Notes under the pieces: model-generated
Database searches by the model: none
What the model saw: the letters and a program-made list of their open reading frames with translations, nothing else
Told to the model about the DNA's origin: nothing
Part shown: positions 1 through 12,800 of the stretch, piece by piece
Position numbering within the stretch: position 1 is the first letter of the stretch
Layout of the letters: every line of letters starts with the position of its first letter
Translations under genes and position numbers: made by a program
From: Strongylocentrotus purpuratus
Lineage: Eukaryota > Echinodermata > Echinoidea > Camarodonta > Strongylocentrotidae
Direction of reading: 5' to 3'
DNA: 64,000 bases
Assembly: GCF_000002235.5 (NCBI RefSeq)
Contig: NW_022145613.1
Location: forward strand, 8,425,929 to 8,489,928

Positions 1-658
1 ATAATATCACAATTAGGATCCCGTTTTAAAGTCACAGCTAGATACAATTGAGTATTTCAAATAGCGGTCAAACAAATAACTACTGTACTCGAGAAACGCG
101 ATATACGTTTTAACAACATTGGACATATCCTCTTAGCTTTTTCCTCAAAAGCCTTCCATATGAGAATGAAGGGAATCCTTTCTCTCTCCATCAAATCAAA
201 ACTTTCCTCCATAACTTAAACAAAAACAAAACCATGCTTTAAAAGAAGAATGATCAAATGTGGTCATTAATTTTAGAGATCGATTAGACCATGTCCTTAC
301 TTTTGCATACCAAGTCTTCACATTCTGGTATTCTATTCTTACACGGCGTCATTTGTAATGAATCTCGAAAATCCTTTCGAATCGACCGACAAGGAGCTAT
401 TTGAATACTGCCCTCTAGTGTGAGGGACAACATCATTGTTCCTCCTCACTTGGCTTAAATCTTCGGTGTGACGAGCAAAGTCTGAACATACGATGACAAC
501 AATGTTCCATACACTTGGCAAAGTTTCCGATTCGCAATCGTTTTCCAGACCTCCCCTTCCTTTCTCCTTCAAGATATGGAAACAATTCACGGTGCGTAGC
601 AAAACGAATACACAACATATCCTTTTAATGTGTATACCGATCATGGCACCCGCAGTGT
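1..658 (-). other. Presumed 3' untranslated/downstream region
   Basis: Lies downstream of the receptor stop codon on the minus strand. I see no AATAAA hexamer in the minus sense, so the poly(A) site is either a variant or outside the window. The open frames on both strands here show no recognisable domain. Confidence 0.4.
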
Positions 659-894
659 TCACACGTTATTTGATGTCTTTTCATTGTTATTGCCGGCCGA
701 GGTCAATGCCCTCTTCTCGCCATCGTCTCCGTTATCGTGCCGTCTTTTCCCGAGGTCGATCATTTTTATCGTTTCCTCCTTGGCAGGTGGGGGCTTCGGT
801 TTCGTCGTCGTCGTCGTAGCGGGTTTGCAATTTTCAGTAGCGGTATTCGACATCGTCCGCATGGGACGTCCCTTGTATCCACCCTGTTTCCGGT
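659..894 (-). CDS. GRL101-like receptor exon 24: cytosolic tail and stop
   Basis: Acceptor TTTCAG at 895-900, phase 1. Codes 78 residues rich in Thr, Lys, Asn and Asp (poly-Thr run, KPKPPPAK), ending TSNNV and TGA at 659-661. Such tails often carry phosphorylation sites; no known motif was recognised. Confidence 0.82.
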
Positions 895-3800
895 CTGAAA
901 CACACACAAAAGACAAATGAGATGGTGATATGCGAGTGTTAACCCCTTGACTCCTCAATTCTCTGATCCCCATAGGCTTAATACAAGGACCACCCGGTTC
1001 CAGTAGGCAATGGATTAACAGCTGTTGTGATTCCCAATTGCATATTTCACTATTATTGCATATAGGGTAATGAACTGCAAATTGGTTCCCTCTTTTTGTC
1101 TTGATATTAGACTTTTAACATAGGCTACGTTGGACAAAAATAAGAATCCATGTTTGCGTGGAAACTTTAAAAAATGAAATGACAATCTTTATAGTCAAAG
1201 TTTAAGTTTGAGGCATATAATAGCGTGCAGAGAACGAAATGTAGGTTTTGGATAGGGAGGTTCAAGGATTCGTCAAGGAGTAACCAAAATACATTTTGCT
1301 TAACGAAGGAGATTCGGATACGGCAACCATTGTATTATTACTGGGCAAATGACAATGAGCTTACATTGATTATAATTTCGCTGACTACAATACATGGCAC
1401 AATTCACATGATTCATGTCGATATCCGCAGTCATTGCTGCATGGTCCAATGCCCGGATTAAGGAGGGTTGGACGTCGAGTGAGTACCACACGCGGCTCCA
1501 ACACCGACCCTCATTCCAACAATGCCAGCTACACCGCTGATACTACAGTAACTGTCATCATTATCATCTTACCTGAGGAATTGTTCATGACAGTCTTGTA
1601 TTCTGATGTAACTGTTGTAGAGGGGTTGATGGAGAACCTCTGTATTGCCCGACGGACGGTGATGGCGCTGCCTAGGGTGTAAAGGATCGGATTGACGGCC
1701 GAGTTGACCGGCATCACAAACACAGCTACCCAAGCATACACCTGTAAGATACGAAGAGGGCAAACACGCCGTGTTGTACTTTGTTAATCCAAGCAATCTT
1801 TCAATTGTTATCCATATAACATCGATTGTACTATGTATTCATGAAAAGCAAGACAGTATGGGGTATTTTACAAGGGCAACAAACGTGTGGTGTGACATAC
1901 CTAAGCGTTAGACACATTGGCTGGTCGTACCAAGTGTATGTTGGAGTCCATTATTCCAAGTAAAATATTTATTCAATGATTAGTCAAAGTTTGTTGACTA
2001 AAATTGGGGGTGAATAATTGAATAGAAATTCAGACATGAACAATCAAGGAACAATCAATTAATTATCGATGAGAATACCCTTTCTTTTCTCTGTAAATAA
2101 CTTTCTAAAACTTTTCTCTAACATTGCACAGTATACACCCTTAATATGTAACGCCAAAGATTTAACCTTCATTAACTTAATTACCGAGGAACCGTTAAAA
2201 ATACACCAGTCTCAACTAAGCAGAATTTTATATATATTCACTTACAGAGGTCGGTACATACGCTCCAGACAGTGAGGCCAAACCTAAGAGAATAATGGGA
2301 ACCCAACAGCAGAAGTCCGTGAAGACAATCACCGACATCCTCCTGGCCATCGAATCGCTTCCTTTCGACTTCAGCGACCTCATCGCTGCCTTCTGGGTTT
2401 TCCTTGCGACGTTGAACATGACTCCATACGACACCATAATCGTTATGAAAGATACGAAGTTTAACCCCAGGAATATAAACACGGAGTACTCCCATCCACT
2501 GGGTTTATCCGGCGTTATGTGCAGGGCTAAACACACACCCGACCGTCCGTAGAAATTGCCAAAGTACGCCACTCCGCACAGAGGCAGCGCGGCCAGAAAC
2601 GCGACAAGTCCCCATGACACGCACATGACCCAGACAGCGCGCGTGAACTCCATGTCTTTGATCCGGAAGGGAAAGACGATCGAAGAAAGCCGATGGAGGG
2701 TGATGATGGTGAGACTGAACACGGAGAGCTCGCTGGAGAATGTGGAGAGAAAGCCGGCAAACTTGCAGAGACCACTGTTACGCCATGTTTTGTCGTGAAC
2801 GATGTAATCACCGCGGTAATAGGCGTCGACGCCGGCGATGATGAGGAGGTAGATGCCCATTAACATGTCACCCACGGCTAGGTTGGTTATGAGGAACGAA
2901 TGAACCTGTGTGCGGAAACACAAGAGAGGGGTATGATTATTTTCATCAGTTAGAAAAAACTTTGCCATGCTTCGTCATTTAGGCGTAAACACCTTATCGG
3001 CACACCTTATCGACATTATCATATCGGCACACCTCATTGGCACATCTTATCGGTACACCTTATCAACTAAACCTTATCAGCATAGAACATAGACGCAACT
3101 TATGACCATACCTTATCTTCACATCATATCAGCAAACCTCATCGAAACACGTTACCGCCATCCCTTATCAACACACCTCATTGGCACATCTTATCGGTAC
3201 ACCTTATCAACTAAACCTTATCAGCATAGAACATAGACGCAACTTATGACCATACCTTATCTTCACATCATATCATCAAACCTCATCGAAACAGGTTACC
3301 GCCATCCCTTATCAACACACCTCATCGACATTTATACCTTAATGCCTCGACACATATCATCGGCACATCTCATCGGCACACCTCATCTGCAAACATTACC
3401 GGCACACCTTATTGGCAGAACCTGTCGGTGGGAGATACTAGGAAGCTTTACTGATATGCCAAAGAAGTCCAATCGGGAAATGTCATTGTTTGTTTGTCAA
3501 TACAGGCCTTTTCCCTTACCTTATTGTCTCGTTTGCTATTGACCCTCCACATGATGACGACCAAGTTTCCAATCAAAGCGATCATGCCGATAATCCAGAT
3601 GCACATGCGCAGTATGGGATTTGACATGAGATCCTCGCAAGATGAAAACTCGTCCGGTAGAGGAAGACATTTAGACACGTGACGGGCCATGCAGCAGAAG
3701 CGATATTCGTCTGTAATTCTATAAAATATTCAGGCAAAAAGATATTGAAATATATCGTGTAAACTGATTTATTTTTTTAAACGAGTCCACATAAAAATAA

Positions 3801-6800
3801 ACAACAGAAGGAGTCGCTGGACATAAGATTGTCTTGCCATTTTGAGTCGGCAGTATGATGATAGTGATGCAAATATTGATACTAATAATAAATATAAAGA
3901 CTACAGAATAATTATATCTTTGTAGCAAATAGCCCAAGAAATGATTTGTAAGCATTTATTATTCTAATTGTACAAGGCAGTAATCAATAAAAATTTACTC
4001 ACAGCTCTTCCAAAAGACGCAGGTTGAAAGTTCGTCTGCTCACGACCTCAATCGCATTTTCTGATATGTCTCTGAAATATGGATGATTAAAAATGATTCA
4101 ACAAAAGAAAAAACTTTTATTTTGCCATCTCCCTCAACGAAAATCTTCATACATTACAACGGCAAATTAACAATGAGGTAATAAACACGTAATTGGAACG
4201 CTTATACAATTAGTTGCATTAAGGTTTTAAAAGCATCATGTCAAATTGAACGGTAATGCCGGTTCCTTCGCTAGAACCTCTTAATTTAATTGATGACGAT
4301 GATGTTGCAGGTTGATAAGCACTGACCAAATTATAACAAAGAATGCCATGAAATTTGAAGGAGTATTGAAGGTTGCACAAATGTCAATTCTTTTTTAACT
4401 CAAGGGACATACGAACAAAGAGAAACCACGACATTCTCAGCATGTTGTATCTAAACATCTTAAAGGGTATTAGACAGTTTTACTCACAGTTTCTTGAGTT
4501 GATAAAGACCATAGAAAGCGCCATCTGGTACCATAACGATGTGATTGGCTGAAAGGTCTCTGCACGTGACATGGACAAAGAATACCATTAAGATTCTAAT
4601 CGACGCTAAACAAATTTTATTAAAGGTTTTATAAATCTCGTTAACGTCTCAAAACGTTTACTTCTGTACGTTATATCAAGAAGAATACTCTTTGATGCTA
4701 TTCATTAGGTCAAATGCGCTTGGCTAAAAGATGTTACATTCAATAGATTATCAGGAGGATAGATATATATATACTAATCACCTAATTTCACTTCTTACTG
4801 TATACTAACATTGTAAGCTCGCTCATGTGAATTAAAACCAACTACGACAACATCCCATTGATATCTTAAGTATTACAGAGTGGCGAGTACTGTGAAGTGA
4901 GCATTCATATAATTACAGTCGCCAGCTTTCAACATTTGTATTTTCTTGTTCCTTCCAAAAACGTTAAAACTATTTTTTTTAAATTAACAAAAAAGTAATT
5001 GATTGTCTAACTAATTAAAGTTCTCACAATCGTTATTACCACTCTGCATCGGGTACTAAGAAATTAATATGAGTTTTCGTTTCCACTTCTACCACATTAC
5101 CAATATATCAAGCATTGGAACAGAAGGGCTAATCATGGATACAAAAATACATTCGGTTTGTCTTTTCCAACTGAAGATTACATCTTTTTATTCTATCACT
5201 TAAAGTACTAATTGTAGTAAAACATAATCTATACTCACAAGAAGTGAAGCCGGTATAGTCCAACGAACGCAGCATTTGGGATCTCCGTCAAATTCTGGTT
5301 ACTTAGGTCTCTGAAGAAATATAATAGGTATCGAAAGAGTTTGATAATCAAATGTGATAATTATCTACTTGCTTAAAGTTATGAACAAGACGGGCTGTGC
5401 ATGTGCGTGTAAAATTGTTTTCGTGGCATCAGTGAGTAGTCTGTGCATATGAGGAAAGAATATTGGAGGATTAAAAAATATAGCGCTCAACCAAAGACCC
5501 TTAGTTAGTTGCTAAGTTTACAAAGGCAGTGGTGATTTTTATTGAAAATATGGAATATACTTCTGTTAAATCTACAGCAATACTTTTGGAGAATTTTGTA
5601 TATTTTACTATAAATGATTGGTATGCGTCTATAGCACTGGAAACAAGTATATCTAAAGAGGTCATACTTAATAATCTAATAATATTCGGTTCTTGTATAG
5701 TATTTATGCGCTTCCAAAGAGCTTTGGAAATTATTACCAAATAGTTTTAGCTCCGGCAGTCATAGATATCTGGACCTCTAGGAAGAACAGAGCCATTTTA
5801 ATAATGGCTCTGAAGTTTCCAGCCGTTTTTTAATTCTTGATTTGTATTATTTGTAAATTGTATTCTTGTATGTATTGAATTTTTATACGGAAAATAAAAC
5901 CAAACCAAACCAAACCAAACCAAGCGCACAGTGCATTTCAAGGAATAATCCTACCAGGTACCCATTTACATCACCTGGGTCGAGTGTGGAAAATTTGCTA
6001 CTTACAGCGTTGTGATATTCCTTAGCCCTTCGAAAGCATGAGGCTCTATTGCGTGGATGTTATTTCCTCCAAGTCGTCTGTCCAGATTAAAAAAATAAAG
6101 AAGCAATGATGAAAAACGAGGATAGATCATCAAAAATCTTTGACATTATAGTGTTTGAGTGTTAGAAGAGAATTAGATAAAGTTGAGTTCTGGTCATGCG
6201 AATGCATTGTGAAAGAAACGGTGTGGAATCGATCAGAAATAGTTGCTCTTGTAGCAAATAAGTATTATTGTACTGCAAGGTTCTATAATCATCAAAATGA
6301 TAAGAAATTTGACCCAGTCAAGTAAAGTAACCAGCACTGTACACAGAAACATGTGACACATTTAGAATATGGAGGTATTTGAAGAGCCATGGTTTTCAGG
6401 GAACTTTCTTTTCTCCTGATGTTCTTCCACACTTGCATAATAACAATGATAACGCTCACTAATAATTTGTCACCTCTCCTCAGAACTCAATCTTCTCGTT
6501 AAGAAAAGGAGCACGAATTAACAATACGACGTTATTATCAAATTTTGTAAAACGTTATCGGATATAGAGAACCATTTACATGTATAAGATACAAAATGCA
6601 AAGCGTTTTACAGAACCGCCGCGGTTTTCCTTCATCGTATCTGAACAAGGCGTGTCTGTTTACGCTCTTGCACTGTTTATTCTCCCGTTTATTTCCTCCC
6701 TTCAAACCTCTTCATTTTCCTAATCTTCTTCTTTCTTTGGTTCAAATTTTACTCATCTGTATACTTCAAATTCTTCCCTATTTTCAGTCTAATGTTGTTT

Positions 6801-9800
6801 GATACTTTTGCTACCCTTTTTGGTGTTTTTCATATCAATCTCGGAATAAAAAAATAGTTCGTAGACTTAGTTATTGGACTACAAAATCAAATCAAAATCA
6901 AAATCAAAATCAAAACTAATCGAAGAGTCCGGAGATTAAGATTTTCATATATTGAAATAGGATCATATACTCACAGGGTCTGAAGGCCTTCCAAACCGTT
7001 GAAAGTCTGTTTACGAATCACTCTGAGGTTATTGTTCTCTAAATTCCTGTCGTAAAACACAAAACAAAATGTACGTAACTACATATCGCTAATAACTCAG
7101 AAGAAAAGAAACACCTCAGACAAGACAATGTCCTGTTTTATGTTCAATTATGTAAAATGTACATTATGTTTCAAACTTGATGGGCCTATGCAGTTGGTCG
7201 TCGACTGCACTAATAAACGACTCGATTTACAAACTCTTCACCTTACTGCAAATGTCTTCTTTTTGTTTGATGAGAAGAAAATCATAAAATAGAAAAATAG
7301 TCATAATAACAACCACAGTTTGAAATCGATTGACTCAGTGACATATTTTAATGTTCATCGAAAATGTATATCGAACTTCATATTAAACATATTTTGCTAA
7401 TCATTCAGGATGAAGTATATTTTCAAAGATGGTGCACGGTGGACAAACAATATTGCAAGGATATATTTATTCACACGAGAATATTTATATCGACCAAGGC
7501 ACAACCATAAAGCACTAGTAAACAAAAATCATAAAAGAAACTGGAAGGGAAAAAAAGATAAATAGAAGAGGAGAGAAGGGTGAAACTAAAAAAAAAAGAA
7601 TGAAAGGAACTTGTAAAGGAATATTTATTACTTACAAATATCTGAGGTTGGCTAAACCCTTGAAGGTATCATTTCCGATGTCATTTAAGCTATTGTTTGA
7701 CAAGTCTCTGCAAGAAAGAATGGAATCAAATTCTAAAAAATAGAAGTGAGATATTAAGATGCTCATGGCTAATCAAGCAGGCATATGACTTACACTTCAG
7801 AACCACTAACCGTGGAAATATGAAGTGCAATAAAGGATGTATGAGGTTTGAATGTCACCCCTTGGCATAACGAAGCAGACAATGATCTCCAACAGAGAAT
7901 ATGCATTCATGTAGAAACTACTAGAGAAAAAAACACAGGCATCAAATGTTTTTTCTTTTTAACGTATTGAATATTTCCTGCACATTTCCTGCACGCCAAC
8001 GAAAAACAACAAGTAATGAAAATTCGGGATCAGTGGAAGGTCTTAATTGGAAAGCTATTATGTCAACGAATAGTACTATCAGTAAATGTTAAAAGCCAAA
8101 TAAAAAATACTCACAATCGAAGCAAACCGGGAAGCCCAGAAAGGACCTCGTTTGAGATTTGAATCCTGTTCCCACTCAGATTTCTGTAAAGATCAGGAAA
8201 CAGATTATATTGTTATCATTAGTATTTGACGTCATCTGTACATTGAAGGCGAAAATCGAACTGAATCACTGCAACCCTCGCATCTCTCCTCCTGGTATAT
8301 CTGACTGGGTGAGTGCAGATGGACCACTACACCGATGTTTCCTCTACACTTATACGAATAAAGTAATGGGATCTTCACGTGCAAAGGTGGTGTCTCTCCT
8401 CTACACAGGGCCTGTCTTCAAACGGCCTATCCGAGGGACGGAGTGTTTCCCACTGTACTGTCTGCGTCTATGAAACGGGGGAGGTGCCTGTTAACACACA
8501 GGGCAGGCTTCAGTCAACTACCTGGGTTGGATTCGAACCCACGAATCAACCGTCGGACGCTTTATCAACTAAGCCAACTCACCTCCAATGTGAGTTGGTT
8601 TCGCGGTAAAGTTTACTCGGTCAGCTCTTTGTTTTCGATTATCAAACCGACACTGACGAACCCAGGTTCATGTCTTCGGATGGTGACGTTAGAGGTCGGT
8701 CCCATACATAAATAATCATAACTTTTTTATATCCGTCTGTAAAAACCTAATTATACATACACACAGAAAATGTGTATTGCGATAAATTACTGGCACTTGG
8801 TGCCCTTTGCAATCTAGGACACAAGCACAAATTTTGGACACATTTTCCAGGACAAAAAAGATATATTGTCGATGACCATGACTAACTCAAATACACAAGC
8901 AACCGGTAATTTTCCGGAGTACAAACTCAACTAAATCAAATCAATTTTATTAAAAATAAAAATCTAGTTCTTCATGTCCTTTTTGTTGGTCGTTTGGAGA
9001 CGAAAAAAAAATCAAGATTTATTCTATGAACACTTACATTTCCGAGATCTGTTCTTCGACGTAGAAATTATGGAAGGATTCAAGTCCAGCGTTGATGCAG
9101 CTCATCTGTGTATGGTTGCATATACACATAAGTGCAGGTCCGCACTCGTGAGCTAAAAGGTGGAAATACAATAAAGGATCTGAATACTCATATCACTTTT
9201 GATTATAAAATATCATGATGGCTAGGAGGTAACTGTCTTAAAGACCGTCAACACTACTGGGCCAGAAGGGATTAGACCACACAGCGAGGTCACCGACAGG
9301 TGGCTATCTTATTATCTCAGTTCTCAACTAACATAAGAAAAAGAGATCATGGGGGACCAACAGGCACCGATCGGGGAAGTTTTCTATATCGAGGGAGCAA
9401 GTAGCTACAAGTAGGACAATGGGGCTTTAAGATTTGTTCAGATATGGCGCGCTACACTGCCGCAAAAAAAAAGCCACCGCGGTTGTGTTAACGCGTAGAA
9501 CGGCTAGCAACTGCGCGCAACAAAGGACTTGCGCATAATTTTTTAAGTTCGGTGTCGGCGTTGGTGGTGTTGAGGAGCGCGGAAAGACTGCTGAACCGAG
9601 CTTCAACACCGATGGTCAGTTTAGAATCACGATACCGATCAAGTTATTGTTAGCTAAACACCGAGTGATGTCACACTTTCACGCGAAAAGTCTCGACGAT
9701 GAAAGTGAAATCTGTGACAAATAGCATTCAAATTTCATCATACAGACTCTAAAATCTAAAAGCATATTGTAAAAAAAATAGAGAAAATACAATTTCTCAT

Positions 9801-12800
9801 AAATAAATAAACAGCTCCTATGATTTACAGTAATTTTGTCCGTACAATTGGTTTTAACGTGGCGTGATCGTGAGATTCATGACAGATTCCCGCATTGTTA
9901 GCTGCGGTATGCGTCAACACAAACACTAACACCGAACTTGAAATGATAAATTTACCAATCCTAAGGGCCATGGGCGTAGATCTGTAATTGATACCTATTG
10001 TTCAGGGGGGGGGGGTGATCTATTCATTCACTTCCCTGAACAATAGGTATTACGTAAGGATTGACGCCCATGCTAAGGGCTTGTGTTCAACAGACGATAT
10101 TCAACACCAGCCCTCAACACAGACTACCGGAAACGCATCATATTTTCCGAGGTCAACCTCAACACCAGCATGATTTCAAGAACAGTGTTGTGGCTGGTAT
10201 TGGTGTTTTCACGACACCAACACCAGCTTTCGACACCGAACTTGAAATCATCTAATGAGCTCGGTAAGATAGAGGAATATGACGCGTATTACACTTTACG
10301 TCATCACAAAATTATAACAAAACTCGGTTTTACCACCTCATATCTGAACGAGCCATTAGGCTTAGTATTATAGGCTTAAGGTTAGGTTTAGGGTTTGGTC
10401 TCCAAATGCATATGTACGAGACATGTATCTCAGACGCAAATAACAATGCCAGTATACCATGCAAAGATCATACATTGAGTATCATACTGTCTGCTTATCA
10501 AAAACAAAATTGGAAGTTAAGAAAGTACTTACGACAGAAATCTTCATCTGTCCAGTAGGGTAGACAGTCAACAGCTCCGTTGCATACGTCACTCATATTG
10601 ACACAATGAGCATTACGGCATTTGAATTCGTTCTCGCGACAAGTCCGGTTTGCTGAACAAAACAGTAACAAAACAGATATCAATTAGTATGACAGATACG
10701 ATCAATAATGCCACATCGTGTGTACGATCCTGTAATTTTATAATGAATTTCATAAATTCACTATAAAATTATCTAACACAAGTCATGTGCAATTTTTCAA
10801 ATATATTACAGTCATGCAATCTAAAAATAATATGAAAATATTCTATCTGCAATAATGCAACGATAATCATTTCATGCTATTTTAATTGGTAGATCAACAT
10901 TGAATGAAATAAGTTTCTTTATAAATTTGGGAAGTATTAATACCAGTATTTTAATATTAATAGAAGAGGTCGTCGTCGTAGTAGTAGCAATAGTAGGGGC
11001 TTTTAGATTTGCACGAGGGGGAGAACGTGGACTGCCCTTTTAGGGCAATGTGACGTCCTTTTAAGGCACTGGCAGTGACGTCACATTGCCTTAAAATGGC
11101 AGTCCACGTTCTCCGTCGTGCAAATCTAAAAGTCCCTGGTAACAGTTGTTATCGTCGTCGTCGTCGTCGTAGTAGTAGTAGTAGTAGTATTAGTAATATA
11201 AGTAGTATCAGCACCCGGCCCCCCCCCCCCCACTCAGTGTTATTTAGGGTACGCATATGCTCGTACCCTCTTTTTGAAAGCACCCCCTATCTGAGGACTG
11301 CCAACATTTCCAAACCCCCCTTTCGCGGGCTTTTCGCGGGCTTTTCCTGCCTTGGAGACCCCCCTAAATCAGGAAAAATGCTCAATGTACCCCCCTTAAT
11401 TCGGAATATTTTCTCAGGAGTCCAAAGAGATGAGAGAAAAAAAGAAAAACACCCCCTTTTTAAAGAAATCTCAGGGTGGAAAGTCAAATACACCCCTTTT
11501 TTTACAATTCTCGGGCCGGACTTTGTCGCACGAAAAATACCCCTTTACCGGACATTTTGGCAACACGCATGCGGTCATTCCGACCTCTGAGTGGGGGGGG
11601 GCCGGGTATCAGCAGCAGCAGTAGTCGCCGGCTAGATTGTTGAAAGCTGTCAAAGTTGGCCTTGATAACCGAAAATTATACTGCAGTTATAACATAACGT
11701 TGATACTCATGCTATCATCTTAGGACTTTAATATCGACTACATAACTGAGCAATAATAATCAGCATGGCTTACCACAATCATTAAGATGTGAGCGATCCT
11801 TGCATCCTTTCTTCATCGTAGAATCAAAGAAACACACTTCATCTTGAGGTATACACTGACCGCTGTGACATCTGAACTCACCCTCCCTGCATCCAAAGAT
11901 CTTATAGTCTGGACAAGTTACAAGAGGAACGACATCGGAGTTTATATATGGGACTACTAAATACTTTGTAAATGGTGTGCTAGAGAAGAAGTTCCTAGTC
12001 ACATACGGAACAAGAAAATCACATAGACAAACATAAAGTGACTTGTATGTCACCGAATTGAAATTGCTCGTGGAAATAGGCAACACCACTTTGTATTTTT
12101 TAAAACTTCTGTCAGTGCGTGTGTCAGCAAACAGACAGAGGAAGGAAGAACATTCAAAGAAAGACAGAGCATTATGGTAAACTGTTTGCTTGAAATCTAC
12201 CACTACCATTTCTCCAACAATTTGGAATGAAATTCAATCGCAAGGGGGAAGACTTCCAAAATATGGATGAGTCATTGACCGTTTTATTGGGCATAGCTTC
12301 TGGTATAAACTGATTCTTAGTCATTACCCTATAGAGCATAATGCCACATTATCTCCATTAACTGCAGTAAACATGGTAAAATAATTCAGCCGATAACTTG
12401 AATACTTTTTTAATAGAAGAGGTGAATAATGTCAAACCAATGCTCTCACAGGTCCTTCATAAAAAGCTGCGGTTAAAACAGTAATAGACCATAAATGTGG
12501 TTTCAATTAATATCAGCAAGTTAGCAATTCCAGAAGAAAAATATGGGTGCCTTGGTCTTACCGCATTCGTCTTCATCAGACGAATCCACAGTTCCATTGA
12601 CGTAAAAACAATCTGGTGTGTAATCACACTTCTGTTTCTCAGGGATGCACTGTCCACTGTGACACTTCCAGGTTCCCGGTAGACACTCGAAAGACTCTAC
12701 ATGGGAGAACCAATATCAATAAAGAAAATCAGAATAATTTGAATAATTATGGTGATGAAAAGTCCGAAGTATCGACAAGCTCAATAAGATATTAAAGCAC

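Noticed and set aside
2985-3430. CRISPR-like array
   Set aside because: Units are contiguous and degenerate with no unique spacers, in eukaryotic intronic DNA.
8500-8605. Functional tRNA gene
   Set aside because: A and B boxes are recognisable, but the acceptor stem does not pair; a SINE head is the better reading.
11075-11590. 171-codon plus-strand open frame
   Set aside because: It runs from a foldback element through a microsatellite into a hAT-like MITE; composition explains it and no domain is visible.
11909-12209. Upstream extension of the open frame through LDLa exon 11
   Set aside because: The frame is open by chance beyond the TTGTCCAG acceptor. The phase-1 splice gives a clean LDLa module.
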